Under the pieces are notes generated by a model. The model ran no database searches, was not told the origin of the DNA, and was given only the letters and a program-made list of their open reading frames with translations. A DNA stretch of 64,000 nt from Saprospiraceae bacterium (GTDB lineage: Bacteria; Bacteroidota; Bacteroidia; Chitinophagales; Saprospiraceae). The position numbers were made by a program, and so were the translations under genes. Numbering within the stretch: position 1 is the stretch's first letter; the number at the start of each line of letters is the position of its first letter. Location: positions 78,724-142,723 of the forward strand of contig JAJCYI010000139.1 of the NCBI GenBank assembly GCA_029263015.1, given 5' to 3'. Positions 27,501 to 33,605 of the stretch are shown here, one piece after another.

Positions 27501-28520
27501 AACCGAATCGCCAACGCAAATGGTATCTACCAAATTGGCAGGAGGGGAGGGGGTGAAAATATTGACAATAATGCAATTCGTATCTATGTCCCCACAAAAA
27601 TCGGGTACTGGCCCACTCAAGTTGTTGAAAATATCCACAGCAGAAATCATGCTGCCGATAGCAGGGATCTGCAATGAATCTTCCCACAAAAAAGACAGTC
27701 CACAGACCTGGTATGTTCCCAAAGGATAGGTACGCAAGTCGGTTAGGCTATCATAAGCGATCAGTGTTCCATTCTGGAAAATGGTATAACTATAAGCATA
27801 TTCTGTGGGGTTCGGGACGACTGCACCATATAATGGTTCTGGTGTGAGCAGTAGCGCACTATCGCTCTCGCAGGCATTGATGTTTGGTTCAAAAGCAAGG
27901 TTGCCAGCATCTGCCTCACAGCAAAAAAGGCCCGATTGGTCGCACAGGATAATTTCAAAATCGAAGATGGTGCCGCCGTTGAACATGGCAGTGTTGTCCA
28001 TTTCCAAACACCACTGGCCATTGGCCGGGCCGGAATTGAAGTCCTCCAAACAACCTGAAAATGGCAAATAAGTCCCAGTCATCATGGCATTGGGCCAGTT
28101 GCAATCAGAAGGGCAGTCATCAAAGATGCAAGGCAAGGCGCAGTTGTTGATGGTGTCGGGTTCACAAGTTTCGCCACAAGGCAGAAAGAGAATGTTCCAG
28201 GTGGAAATGGGTGTCCAATTATTGCAAAATCCTGTCGTGCCAGTCAATTGAACCTGTGTGCCGTTGGGGGCCGTCAGCGTCATATCAAGTCCCCCGATCT
28301 GGTCGTGTTCAAAATTGACTGATACGCCGCACACACCTTGCGCTGGGTTGGACAGGCTGTTGTTGAATGCATCCGTTATTTCATAACAGACTTGTGTAGT
28401 GCCACTTGGTGGAATTGTTATCGGGCAGTTTCCTTCGTCCGCGCAGCCACAGTTTTGCGCAGCGAGCGGCAAAACAAAAGTAGTGAGTGTGGCAAGTATA
28501 AGCAGCGGAATACGGCGCAT
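21516..28520 (-). CDS. Giant secreted repeat protein with T9SS type B sorting domain
   Basis: 2334 residues. Signal peptide 1-21 (ending LAAQ), then CGCADEGNCPITI, a Cys motif also found in the two other giants here. About 45-205 is a proprotein-convertase P-type beta domain (GGLDMTLTAPNGTQVQL; WCLEMDNTAMFNGG). Then three TICxGDSVFxG...GCDSIV units (about 330-480), followed by about twenty 80-90-residue PKD/Ig-like repeats with the pattern DAGPD...LTC...LDGS...W...GxYxLxVTD...GC. A SprB-like repeat (GGTPPYIYSLN) and the gliding-associated C-terminal domain end it (TGFSPNGDNVND near 2240; GGVTLVR at the end). It is exported by the type IX system and probably works as a surface adhesin or filament; no enzymatic domain is seen. 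Confidence 0.9.
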   Translation of the reverse strand: MRRIPLLILATLTTFVLPLAAQNCGCADEGNCPITIPPSGTTQVCYEITDAFNNSLSNPAQGVCGVSVNFEHDQIGGLDMTLTAPNGTQVQLTGTTGFCNNWTPISTWNILFLPCGETCEPDTINNCALPCIFDDCPSDCNWPNAMMTGTYLPFSGCLEDFNSGPANGQWCLEMDNTAMFNGGTIFDFEIILCDQSGLFCCEADAGNLAFEPNINACESDSALLLTPEPLYGAVVPNPTEYAYSYTIFQNGTLIAYDSLTDLRTYPLGTYQVCGLSFLWEDSLQIPAIGSMISAVDIFNNLSGPVPDFCGDIDTNCIIVNIFTPSPPANLVDTICVGDSVFIGSIPYFTTGIYADTLTSFGGCDSIVNLTLTVLNPDTTETVVTICTEEEYVVGTDTFDLSGMYEILMQNRFGCDSTVLLDLTVLQPIEISLTDTICLGDTVWVGLTPYANTGISTDTLTTNLLGCDSIVHLDLTVMEVDVSILPPDTLTCTVTEITLTANANTTLGTLSYQWTTDVGNFPNGDNTASISVDAPGTYWVTVTALGCSAIDSVMVIEDVDLPTAVATAISPDLLTCGVVSVQLDASNSTGGSNLTYQWAGPVSDTLLPITTITEPGIYELLITNTENGCTDTDQVEIFQNMVSPSANAGSDTTLSCTVPTVLLNGANSSPSGNISFFWTSMPGNILSPNNIATPEVDEPGIYELIVTDLVNACQDTSFVQVSVDSLTPQAIIDIPGPDSLTCINDSVVLDGSVSLNTQNTTFIWVGNIASGQGTPIATVTQPGPISLVISNTVNGCSDTTSVTIFEYIFQPFSDAGNGPDTISCTNINEDIGGIGSSIGNNIIYEWTSTLGGSFTSVTDEPFATVDSAGIYYLTVTDVLSGCTAIDSAVVVDDLVPLAANVVDSLGEINCQDSVFTLDASNSVIEPFSLFEWQNAAGQVISGNTMTEINYPDTFYFILNFAFCEDTAQVIVTEGSTPPFASAGPDALLDCTTGQAILDGSLSDAGANILYQWTTTNGILVSGQNSISPAVDSMGMYVLEVTDTQTACVSFDTVLVTLDTAACMPLVDAGADGLVFCNPIVDTLLATGSDGPNFSHEWFLIPGNILQNVSDWAAPVLTEGTYVLAITNLAVGLTAYDTVQIFSDSTPPIADAGDFLLTLNCPELDTCYQLDASGSSQGPNIVYEWASLEGSFCSSINVLNVEIFGAGTYELFVRDQSNGCTAFDNVEVQLEDFQVSANIEVDNIQMACGATDTVLSATVTPLGGNLSFEWSSPGGTVLGGSSSLIATVNANNVEDIFYFTVTNENNLCTATDSATVFAPVNCEPNCAATVTDVLDCNTDTVALNAFGSSQGTDISYFWTALTGNLCGGETTEMACADQSGIYRLTVSRTYPNGAVFSTFCDVDVVDNSFVPVADAGPDDDLNCIDNTLILDGTNSEPGAGIVYFWSTSNGNILNGETTTSPEIDAVGIYEILVTDTITGCFSIDSAEIGLDLNFPDADAGPDEQITCAANTVLLNGSTSLPGMSFLWTTDGGDICSPPDVEDINACAPGDYYFTVTNPLNGCGTTDTATVSADDAFPQVNVGDDLFYTCVDTVFTIQAVIVQAGSGVLVFDWSTTNGCFTSATDILQPSVNCPGIYELTVTDLVNNCTSMASIEVVEEITPPVANAGSAQEINCQNLQLQLNGNNSTPNGQLDFEWSTLDGHFLFGEMTAVPIIDSAGNYQLIVTDQFNQCKDTTSVNITVDADIPIADAGPDSTLTCTRTEMNLDGTSSQVGADIIYNWTGPGILSDTSSVLPLINASGTYILEVSDTSNGCVVTDTVLVSLDTISPIANITASQTPLITCDVQQLVFSGSTSTPIDSVDYFWSTIDGHIVFGTNSPNVTIDSGGTYILLATHTRTGCTNEETIFVDEDLEAPFVQVMPANELTCDSTSVQIEVLPPTNQPIFEYTWSGPGTILNENTPIPTVNQQGIYNVTITDTTNGCEGDSSIIVSQDISQPTAVASSLGQLDCDNLRILVSGEGSTTDSVTYQWTTNTAGTIFTPNALVTDVDAAGQYYLTVRKLDNGCTASDTTTVTANAIPIDDVLLSFDHPDCIDFEGTIFIDSVLGGTPPYIYSLNDDIFVTFPQFSYLDPGPYDLLVEDVNGCYWETSVSILFSNEVLVELGDDIHINQGESAELEAQTNLDLNELDSIIWTNLPDSVECPSCLDQLVFPLETTTYHIKVFDTTGCWAMDDVTVIVNEEHPFYVPTGFSPNGDNVNDLLIFYAGKDVDEVASFMIFDRWGNQVFHQSDFPPNNPHFGWNGNFEDKPMNPAVFAWKAVVKFKDGKMKEFYGGVTLVR

Positions 28521-28597
28521 GATGGGTTGTAATCAGTTCACGGGATGTCCCAGGTGTTAAAACTATGACAGGTCTTACCAGGAAAAAATGTTCGGCT

Positions 28598-28746
28598 TTA
28601 AGACATTAGATAATTAGACTGTAGATATTAGATGTTGAAAGGCTGGAAAGAAGCTTGGTTAGAGGTTTTCACAGCCTTTGTTTGATATACATTAAATAGT
28701 CTGGTCTGAATCTAATGTCTATTGTCTAACGGTCTAAAGTCTTATT
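28598..28746. repeat. Heptad word palindrome (ATTAGAC / GTCTAAT) in the giant-gene leader
   Basis: Left arm 28598-28636: TTAAGAC, ATTAGAT, ATTAGAC, TGTAGAT, ATTAGAT. Right arm 28704-28746: GTCTGAA, GTCTATT, GTCTAAC, GTCTAAA, GTCTTAT. Loop about 65 bases. It lies between the probable promoter (28783) and the start codon (28520). Confidence 0.6.
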
Positions 28747-28782
28747 TGATCGATCCTTAAACGGTCGAACAATAAATTTATT

Positions 28783-28790
28783 CAAAAGTA
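28783..28790 (-). promoter_or_regulatory. Possible -7 box for the 2334-residue protein gene
   Basis: TACTTTTG on the minus strand, full match to TAnnTTTG; leader would be about 255 bases and include the word palindrome. Confidence 0.35.
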
Positions 28791-28918
28791 AGGGAAAAAA
28801 GGGAATGATACAGCGGGACGAATAGCGATATTGTTGATTTGTTTGCCGTTGAAGTAGCAATTCCCGCTATTTGGAAGGGGGATAGAAGAGAAGCAACGCT
28901 TTTTTTGAAATGTATTTG

Positions 28919-28986
28919 GATCGAGCGGCATAGCCGTCCGACCGCATTTCAGAGTTGGTGTGATCGGATGGCTATGCCGTCCGATC
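28919..28986. repeat. GATCGGA-family double hairpin, copy 2
   Basis: Hairpin one begins at 28919 (GATCGAGCGGC-ata-GCCGTCCGACC, 8 of 11 paired). Hairpin two, 28962-28986, GATCGGATGGC-tat-GCCGTCCGATC, 10 of 11 paired. Same arrangement of two hairpins as inside 10571-10794 and at 31329-31424. Confidence 0.55.
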
Positions 28987-29021
28987 AATGTATTTTATGG
29001 CAGCTTAAATACCAGAAAGCA

Positions 29022-29054
29022 AGAAGCGACGCTTTTCTGAAAAGCGTCGCTTCT
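29022..29054. repeat. Perfect 16-bp REP-like hairpin
   Basis: AGAAGCGACGCTTTTC (29022-29037), one-base loop, exact complement 29039-29054. A related broken copy is at 28888-28910 and another at 19109-19141. With the two features above it fills the gene-free stretch 28521-29142. It may also act as terminator of dnaJ, which ends at 29143. Confidence 0.55.
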
Positions 29055-29142
29055 CTTCGTGGCAAAGTTTCGTGTACAATTTATTTTAAAACAGAAAACC
29101 CCGACCCCTGACTCCTCTCTCTTGACTCCCCCTAGACCTGCC

Positions 29143-30321
29143 TCAATTAAAATAATCTTTCATCTTATCGAAAAATCCCCGCTCGCCTTTGCCTGGGTCA
29201 GGTTTGAAGTTGGGCATCTCCCGCATCTTTTCCAGTAGTTCCTGTTCTTCGTTGGAGAGTTTTTTGGGCGTCCAAACATTCACATGGATCAGTTGGTCGC
29301 CATGGTCATAGCTTTGCACAGAAGGTAGCCCTTTACCTTTTAGGCGGAAAATTTTACCTGCCTGGGTGCCTGCGGGCACTTTAATTTTCACCCTGCCTTC
29401 GATGGTCGGAACTTCAATAGAAGTGCCCAATGCGGCATCGGCAAAGTTGATGAACAGTTCGTGGATAATGTTGAGGCCATCGCGTTGTAGGTGCTCGTGG
29501 GGTATTTCTTCGATGTTGATCAGCAGGTCGCCGGGAGGGCCACCTTTTGCCCCGGAATTCCCGTTGCCCGACATCGACAATTGCATGCCTTCAGCCACAC
29601 CTGCGGGGATTTCTATTTCGATGGCTTCGTTTCCATACGAGAGGCCGCTGCCTTTACAGGTCGAGCAGCTTGCGGTTACCATTTCGCCAGATCCCTGGCA
29701 TGTTGGACAGGTCGTAGTGGTCTGCATTTGTCCGAGGAAAGTATTTCGGATTTGCCTCACTGCCCCCGAACCACGGCAAGTGCTACAAGTAGCGACAGAA
29801 TTTTTGTCTTTTGCACCACTGCCACCACAACTGTCACAAGTCCCTTGCTTTTTGACCTTTATTTTTTTCGTGACCCCTGAAGCGACTTCTTTCAGGGTTA
29901 GTTTAACCTTGATCCTGAGGTTGCTTCCGCGCTGTCCCCTCGCCCGGCCTCCTCCGCCGCCACCTCTTCCCCCTCGGAAAAACTCATCGAATGGACTACC
30001 GCCTCCGCCTCCGCCTCCAAAAATATCCCCAAACTGGGAGAAAATATCTTCCATGGTCATGCCACCTCTTCCACCAAATCCGCCACCGGCATTTGGATCA
30101 ACCCCTGCATGGCCGTAACGGTCGTAGCGGGCACGTTTGTCCCCGTCGCTCAATACCTCATAAGCTTCGGCAGCTTCCTTGAATTTTCCTTCGGCGGCCT
30201 TATCGTCAGGATTGCGGTCAGGATGGTGCTTGAGCGCTAATTTACGGTAAGCCTTTTTCAAGGTAGTCTCATCTGAGTTTTTGGCTACACCCAATATTTC
30301 GTAATAATCTCTTTTGGTCAT
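29143..30321 (-). CDS. dnaJ: Chaperone DnaJ (Hsp40)
   Basis: 392 residues from the ATG at 30321, which gives the standard N-terminus [11 protein letters not shown]; an ATG three codons upstream (30330) is also possible. J domain with the HPD motif at about 35; Gly/Phe-rich linker 75-125 with many Gly runs; zinc-finger domain with four CxxCxGxG repeats ([32 protein letters not shown]) at about 160-235; then the substrate-binding C-terminal domains. It stimulates DnaK ATPase in the cytoplasm. GrpE lies directly upstream in the same direction, an operon broken only by a word palindrome; dnaK itself is not in the window. Confidence 0.96.
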   Translation of the reverse strand: MTKRDYYEILGVAKNSDETTLKKAYRKLALKHHPDRNPDDKAAEGKFKEAAEAYEVLSDGDKRARYDRYGHAGVDPNAGGGFGGRGGMTMEDIFSQFGDIFGGGGGGGSPFDEFFRGGRGGGGGGRARGQRGSNLRIKVKLTLKEVASGVTKKIKVKKQGTCDSCGGSGAKDKNSVATCSTCRGSGAVRQIRNTFLGQMQTTTTCPTCQGSGEMVTASCSTCKGSGLSYGNEAIEIEIPAGVAEGMQLSMSGNGNSGAKGGPPGDLLINIEEIPHEHLQRDGLNIIHELFINFADAALGTSIEVPTIEGRVKIKVPAGTQAGKIFRLKGKGLPSVQSYDHGDQLIHVNVWTPKKLSNEEQELLEKMREMPNFKPDPGKGERGFFDKMKDYFN

Positions 30322-30353
30322 TGTTTCCATGTTGAATGGATAGTTGCTGAGGA

Positions 30354-30429
30354 TTTAGATATTAGACTTTAGACAGTTAGATAAGATTCCGATTCTAAAT
30401 ATCTAACTGTCTAAAGTCTAATATCTAAA
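30354..30429. repeat. Perfect 30-bp heptad palindrome between grpE and dnaJ
   Basis: Left arm 30354-30383 reads TTTAGAT, ATTAGAC, TTTAGAC, AGTTAGATA; the right arm 30400-30429 is its exact complement; loop 16 bases. It lies in the grpE-dnaJ intergenic region, so any transcript covering both genes would carry a 30-bp stem. Confidence 0.75.
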
Positions 30430-30450
30430 TATCTAATTTCCAATTCCTAG

Positions 30451-31056
30451 TTATTTCCCTACCACGACTTTTGCATGGCGGATAATCTTATCATTTAAGC
30501 GATAGCCTTTTTCGATGGTATCGATCACTTTCCCTTTCATGTCCTTTGACGGGGCAGGTATTTCAGTGATGGCATCGTGAAATTCGGGGTCAAAAACTTC
30601 TCCGTTGGTTTCCATAGGTTCAAGACCTTTTTGCTTAAGCGTGGTGTAAAGTTTTTGATAAACCAACTCAGCTCCTTCACTCAGTCCGACACCTTCCCCA
30701 TCTTCTCCAGCAGCGAATTTTTTGGCCCGGTCAAAATCATCAAGCACAGGGAGTAAGGCGGAAAGCGTATCTTGGGCAGCGGTTTTCATCCACTCCAATT
30801 TTTCGCGGATGGAGCGCTTCTTATAGTTGTCAAACTCAGCGACCAGGCGGATGTATTTTTCCTTCAGCTCACCAACTTGTTGTTTGAGTTCGACCGTTTC
30901 GTCAACGGGTTCGGTTTCTTCTTCTGAGGTCTCTTCCCCGGGAAGGTCTTCTGTCAATACTTCTTCGCTTGTTTCTTTCATATTATCATCAATAATTTCT
31001 TGCTCCTGTGTGGCAGCATTATCTTTCTTGGCCATGTTCCGAAGTTTTTTTAGCAT
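30451..31056 (-). CDS. grpE: Nucleotide exchange factor GrpE
   Basis: 201 residues. The N-terminal 55 residues are acidic and disordered (EETSEEETEPVDE), then a long coiled-coil helix (about 55-110) and the GrpE core with LLPVLDDFDRA near 113-123 and a C-terminal beta domain ending DKIIRHAKVVVGK, the family signature region. It releases ADP from DnaK. The start could be at 31056 or at the Met of MAKKDN (31035); the longer one is given. Upstream of dnaJ, with which it likely forms an operon. Confidence 0.95.
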   Translation of the reverse strand: MLKKLRNMAKKDNAATQEQEIIDDNMKETSEEVLTEDLPGEETSEEETEPVDETVELKQQVGELKEKYIRLVAEFDNYKKRSIREKLEWMKTAAQDTLSALLPVLDDFDRAKKFAAGEDGEGVGLSEGAELVYQKLYTTLKQKGLEPMETNGEVFDPEFHDAITEIPAPSKDMKGKVIDTIEKGYRLNDKIIRHAKVVVGK

Positions 31057-31328
31057 ATTTTTTCCAAATTCTTAATTCCTTAGGCCCACATGGGCTGTTC
31101 ACCAAAAAGGGCATGACATCAATTTGTTTGCCATTGGGGATTTACGGTCAAAATGGCAGCTTTTTCAGGGGGTTGATTGACACAAAGACACGGCAGGAAA
31201 GTATGGCAGAGAAGTAGCCGATCATTTTAAGCATCGGGGAGTGCATTCCAGAAAGTGGAAAGTCCCTAAAAGTGATGTTAACTTACCCTTTTCTGATGAT
31301 GCAGCATTGAATGGCCAAGTGTTCCTCG

Positions 31329-31460
31329 ATCGGACCGGCGCTAGCCGATCCGATTGGCCAATTTGGGCAGGGTGACTGATTTCACAGGGCGCGCGGTCGG
31401 ATCGCCTTGGCGGCGGTTCGATCGTGTACAGTCCGTTCAATCTAAAAAAAGTGTGCCGTA
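31329..31460. repeat. GATCGGA-family double hairpin, copy 3, with MITE-like right end
   Basis: Hairpin one 31329-31354 (ATCGGACCGGC-gcta-GCCGATCCGAT, 10 of 11). Hairpin two 31394-31424 (CGGTCGGATCGCC-ttgg, weaker). Right end AAAAAGTGTGCCGTA (31446-31460) matches the inner right end of the element at 10571-10794 (AAAAAGTGTGCGGTA); no matching left end is seen. The stretch 31057-31468 otherwise shows nothing. Confidence 0.5.
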
Positions 31461-31468
31461 AAAGCCAT

Positions 31469-32842
31469 TCACTCCCCCATGAAATTCCATGACATCGTGG
31501 CATATTTGGAAGCGGTAGGATCGCCTGCCATTTTTGCAAAATATTCCCGTCCTTTTGCCTTTTCATCTTTGTCGAAGTAGTATTTTCCGACAAACCAGTG
31601 TGCGGCGCTTTTTTTATAAAAATCTTCAGATTCCAATAGTTGCATCCATTTTTTGTTGGCAGCATCCATTTGACCCTTTTGGCGTAATGCCCATGCATAG
31701 TAAAACAGATAGGTTTCCCGATCTTCTGCATCGAGGTCAAAATGGCGGTTTTCAATTGCTTTAAAAATGCCAATGGCGGCATCGTACCGTTTGTTGAAGC
31801 AATAGGTTTCGGCAGCGTTGAAGGTTGGTAGGAACTCGTCCGTTTCTTTGAATTTCAGGTGGAGCAGTATTTTTATTGCGTCGCCGAGGTCTTTTTCAAT
31901 GAGGGCCAGGTAGGTGTCCATGTCAAGGTTGAAGTCCTTGGCTGTCAATATTTTAGCAGTTTCCGCTTCGGTGGAGTCAGGATTTGATTGCAAAAATTTT
32001 TCAATCGGCTTTTTCCATTTTTTTTCGTTTCGGTAAAATTTTAAAACACCCTCATACAGCAGGCCTCCATTGCCAGGTAGCTGGCGGATCGCTCCCAATG
32101 CCGTATCGTAATTTCCCAAAAGTGAACTGAGGAAAAAACCATTGCCAAGGATCGTCTCATCACCATTCGCAAGTTTGATCGAGCGATTGATATAAGATTG
32201 GGCACTGTCCAACTGGCCAGCAAAAAAATACTCGCCCCCGATGTCGCTCAACAAGCCTATTTGCGCTGGAAAGAGGTTGGATATTTTTTTATAGACAGCG
32301 ATGGCCCCGTCAATATCGCCACGTTCTTTCAAGTTGAGGGCATAGGTCGCCAGATGGTGGTGGAGGTCTTCCACATTCACTACTTTTTCTTTCACAACGG
32401 GCAAGTAGGTGAGCAGCTCGTCCCGCATCCCAGAGATGGCATATACCTGGCAAAGGCCGAGGTGCATGTCCTCCCTCGTGGGGTCGAGCGTGGCGGCAGC
32501 TTTCCAGAGTTTGGCTACCCTCGCTGCTGTTTTTTCGTCGAGGGTTACTGGATGTGGTCCTTTTTCCAGGACGGTGATATTGTAGATGGATTCATCAAAA
32601 TTCGGACGTAGCGAAAGCTGTGCTTGTTGCTCTTGGATGTATTGGTTGAGCAGCACATTGCCCTTCATCATGAGCAGGTCGGTATTCACGGGGTCGTCCA
32701 CCAGGTAGCGGTTGGTGAGGTTTTCGGCCTCGGCAATTTTTCCCGCTTTGATGAGCAGCCCGATGTCTTCAATGATGTTCTCCTGCGCAAAAAAAGTGCT
32801 TTGAGCAAGGAGGATCAATAACAGGAAGGGAAGTTGTTTCAT
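31469..32842 (-). CDS. Secreted TPR-repeat protein
   Basis: 457 residues from the ATG at 32842, which gives a clear signal peptide (MKQLPFLLLILLAQSTFFAQ). The mature protein is all helical with tetratricopeptide-like pairs: ENLTNRYLVDDPVNTDLLMMKG, AVYKKISNLFPAQIGLLSDIG, AAIGIFKAIENRHFDLDAEDRE and AWALRQKGQMDAANKKWMQLL. About eight repeats cover most of the chain. Periplasmic protein of unknown partner; no enzymatic motif. A likely promoter box is at 33047-33054, leaving a 200-base leader that contains two strong hairpins. It is followed, on the same strand, by grpE after about 410 bases. Confidence 0.82.
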   Translation of the reverse strand: MKQLPFLLLILLAQSTFFAQENIIEDIGLLIKAGKIAEAENLTNRYLVDDPVNTDLLMMKGNVLLNQYIQEQQAQLSLRPNFDESIYNITVLEKGPHPVTLDEKTAARVAKLWKAAATLDPTREDMHLGLCQVYAISGMRDELLTYLPVVKEKVVNVEDLHHHLATYALNLKERGDIDGAIAVYKKISNLFPAQIGLLSDIGGEYFFAGQLDSAQSYINRSIKLANGDETILGNGFFLSSLLGNYDTALGAIRQLPGNGGLLYEGVLKFYRNEKKWKKPIEKFLQSNPDSTEAETAKILTAKDFNLDMDTYLALIEKDLGDAIKILLHLKFKETDEFLPTFNAAETYCFNKRYDAAIGIFKAIENRHFDLDAEDRETYLFYYAWALRQKGQMDAANKKWMQLLESEDFYKKSAAHWFVGKYYFDKDEKAKGREYFAKMAGDPTASKYATMSWNFMGE

Positions 32843-32889
32843 GGCTAAGTTTTGAGCGCATTTCAAATTGATGATTTCGTTGTTCCCCC

Positions 32890-32983
32890 GGTGTCGGACG
32901 CCTTGAGAGGCGTCCGACACCTGTGTGAGAGTCAAGGTTTAATCTGCCTTAGGTGTCGGACGCCCTGCGAGGCGTCGGACACC
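32890..32983. repeat. Two tandem REP-like hairpins (GGTGTCGGACGCC)
   Basis: Hairpin one 32890-32921: GGTGTCGGACGCC, six-base loop, perfect 13-bp complement. Hairpin two 32952-32983: same left arm, 12 of 13 paired. Both lie in the leader of the TPR gene. Confidence 0.65.
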
Positions 32984-33046
32984 AAGGACTATCGGCATTT
33001 TGAAATGCACCCGCTGTTTTTCAAATCGATGCTTTATCCCAGGCCG

Positions 33047-33054
33047 CAAAAATA
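33047..33054 (-). promoter_or_regulatory. Possible -7 box for the secreted TPR gene
   Basis: TATTTTTG followed by CG on the minus strand; full match to TAnnTTTG. Leader to ATG 32842 is about 200 bases. Confidence 0.4.
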
Positions 33055-33076
33055 AGGGTTGCACATCTCCCCCTCA

Positions 33077-33259
33077 GTTGATTTCCGAAATTTCATTCAA
33101 TTTGAAAAAAGCAATTTCCGGTTTTGGGATACCGCCCACAGGCAATTTCGGAAATCTTCCATGGAAACAACCGCCAAGATTTCCGAAATTCGCCCTGAAT
33201 AAAAGGTGCTCTCTAAGCTTGACTCCCGCCCTGACCTTACTGAAATTTCGGAAATCAAC
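33077..33259. mobile_element. MITE-like element with perfect 19-bp terminal inverted repeats
   Basis: Ends are GTTGATTTCCGAAATTTCA (33077-33095) and its exact complement (33241-33259). Two internal inverted copies of the core (GGCAATTTCGGAAATCTT near 33139 and AAGATTTCCGAAATT near 33176) give four ATTTCCGAAATT-type boxes in 183 bases. No target duplication and no reading frame are evident. The rest of 33260-33605 shows only a weak GATACGC/GCGTATC hairpin (33537-33561). Confidence 0.55.
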
Positions 33260-33605
33260 TAATGGGGAACTCTCGTGGAAATATTCCAGAATGAGAAGCC
33301 CTGAAAATAACCAATGGCCTTTTTTGATTGCTGGCGCTTATGAATAAGGGTTTTAAATTAGGTGCATGCATTGCTCAGTTCAGCAGAGTGCCTTATATTA
33401 GCGATGGATTTTGAACGAACACACCAAATAAATTATCCTAAACATACTGCTGGAAAACTCCAATGAACCGCTGGATGGGCAAGGTCATTCGCAGAATTGA
33501 CTTTTGGGTGGATTCAGAGGTTCGGCTATTTGAATGGATACGCGGAATAGTCCAGCGTATCTAATTAGTTAGCCAGGAGCAGAGAAAAATAAAACCATTC
33601 AAAAT

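Noticed and set aside
31222..31782. Minus-strand open frame of 186 codons across the grpE upstream region.
   Set aside because: It overlaps the TPR gene in another frame and reads through the GATCGGA hairpins.
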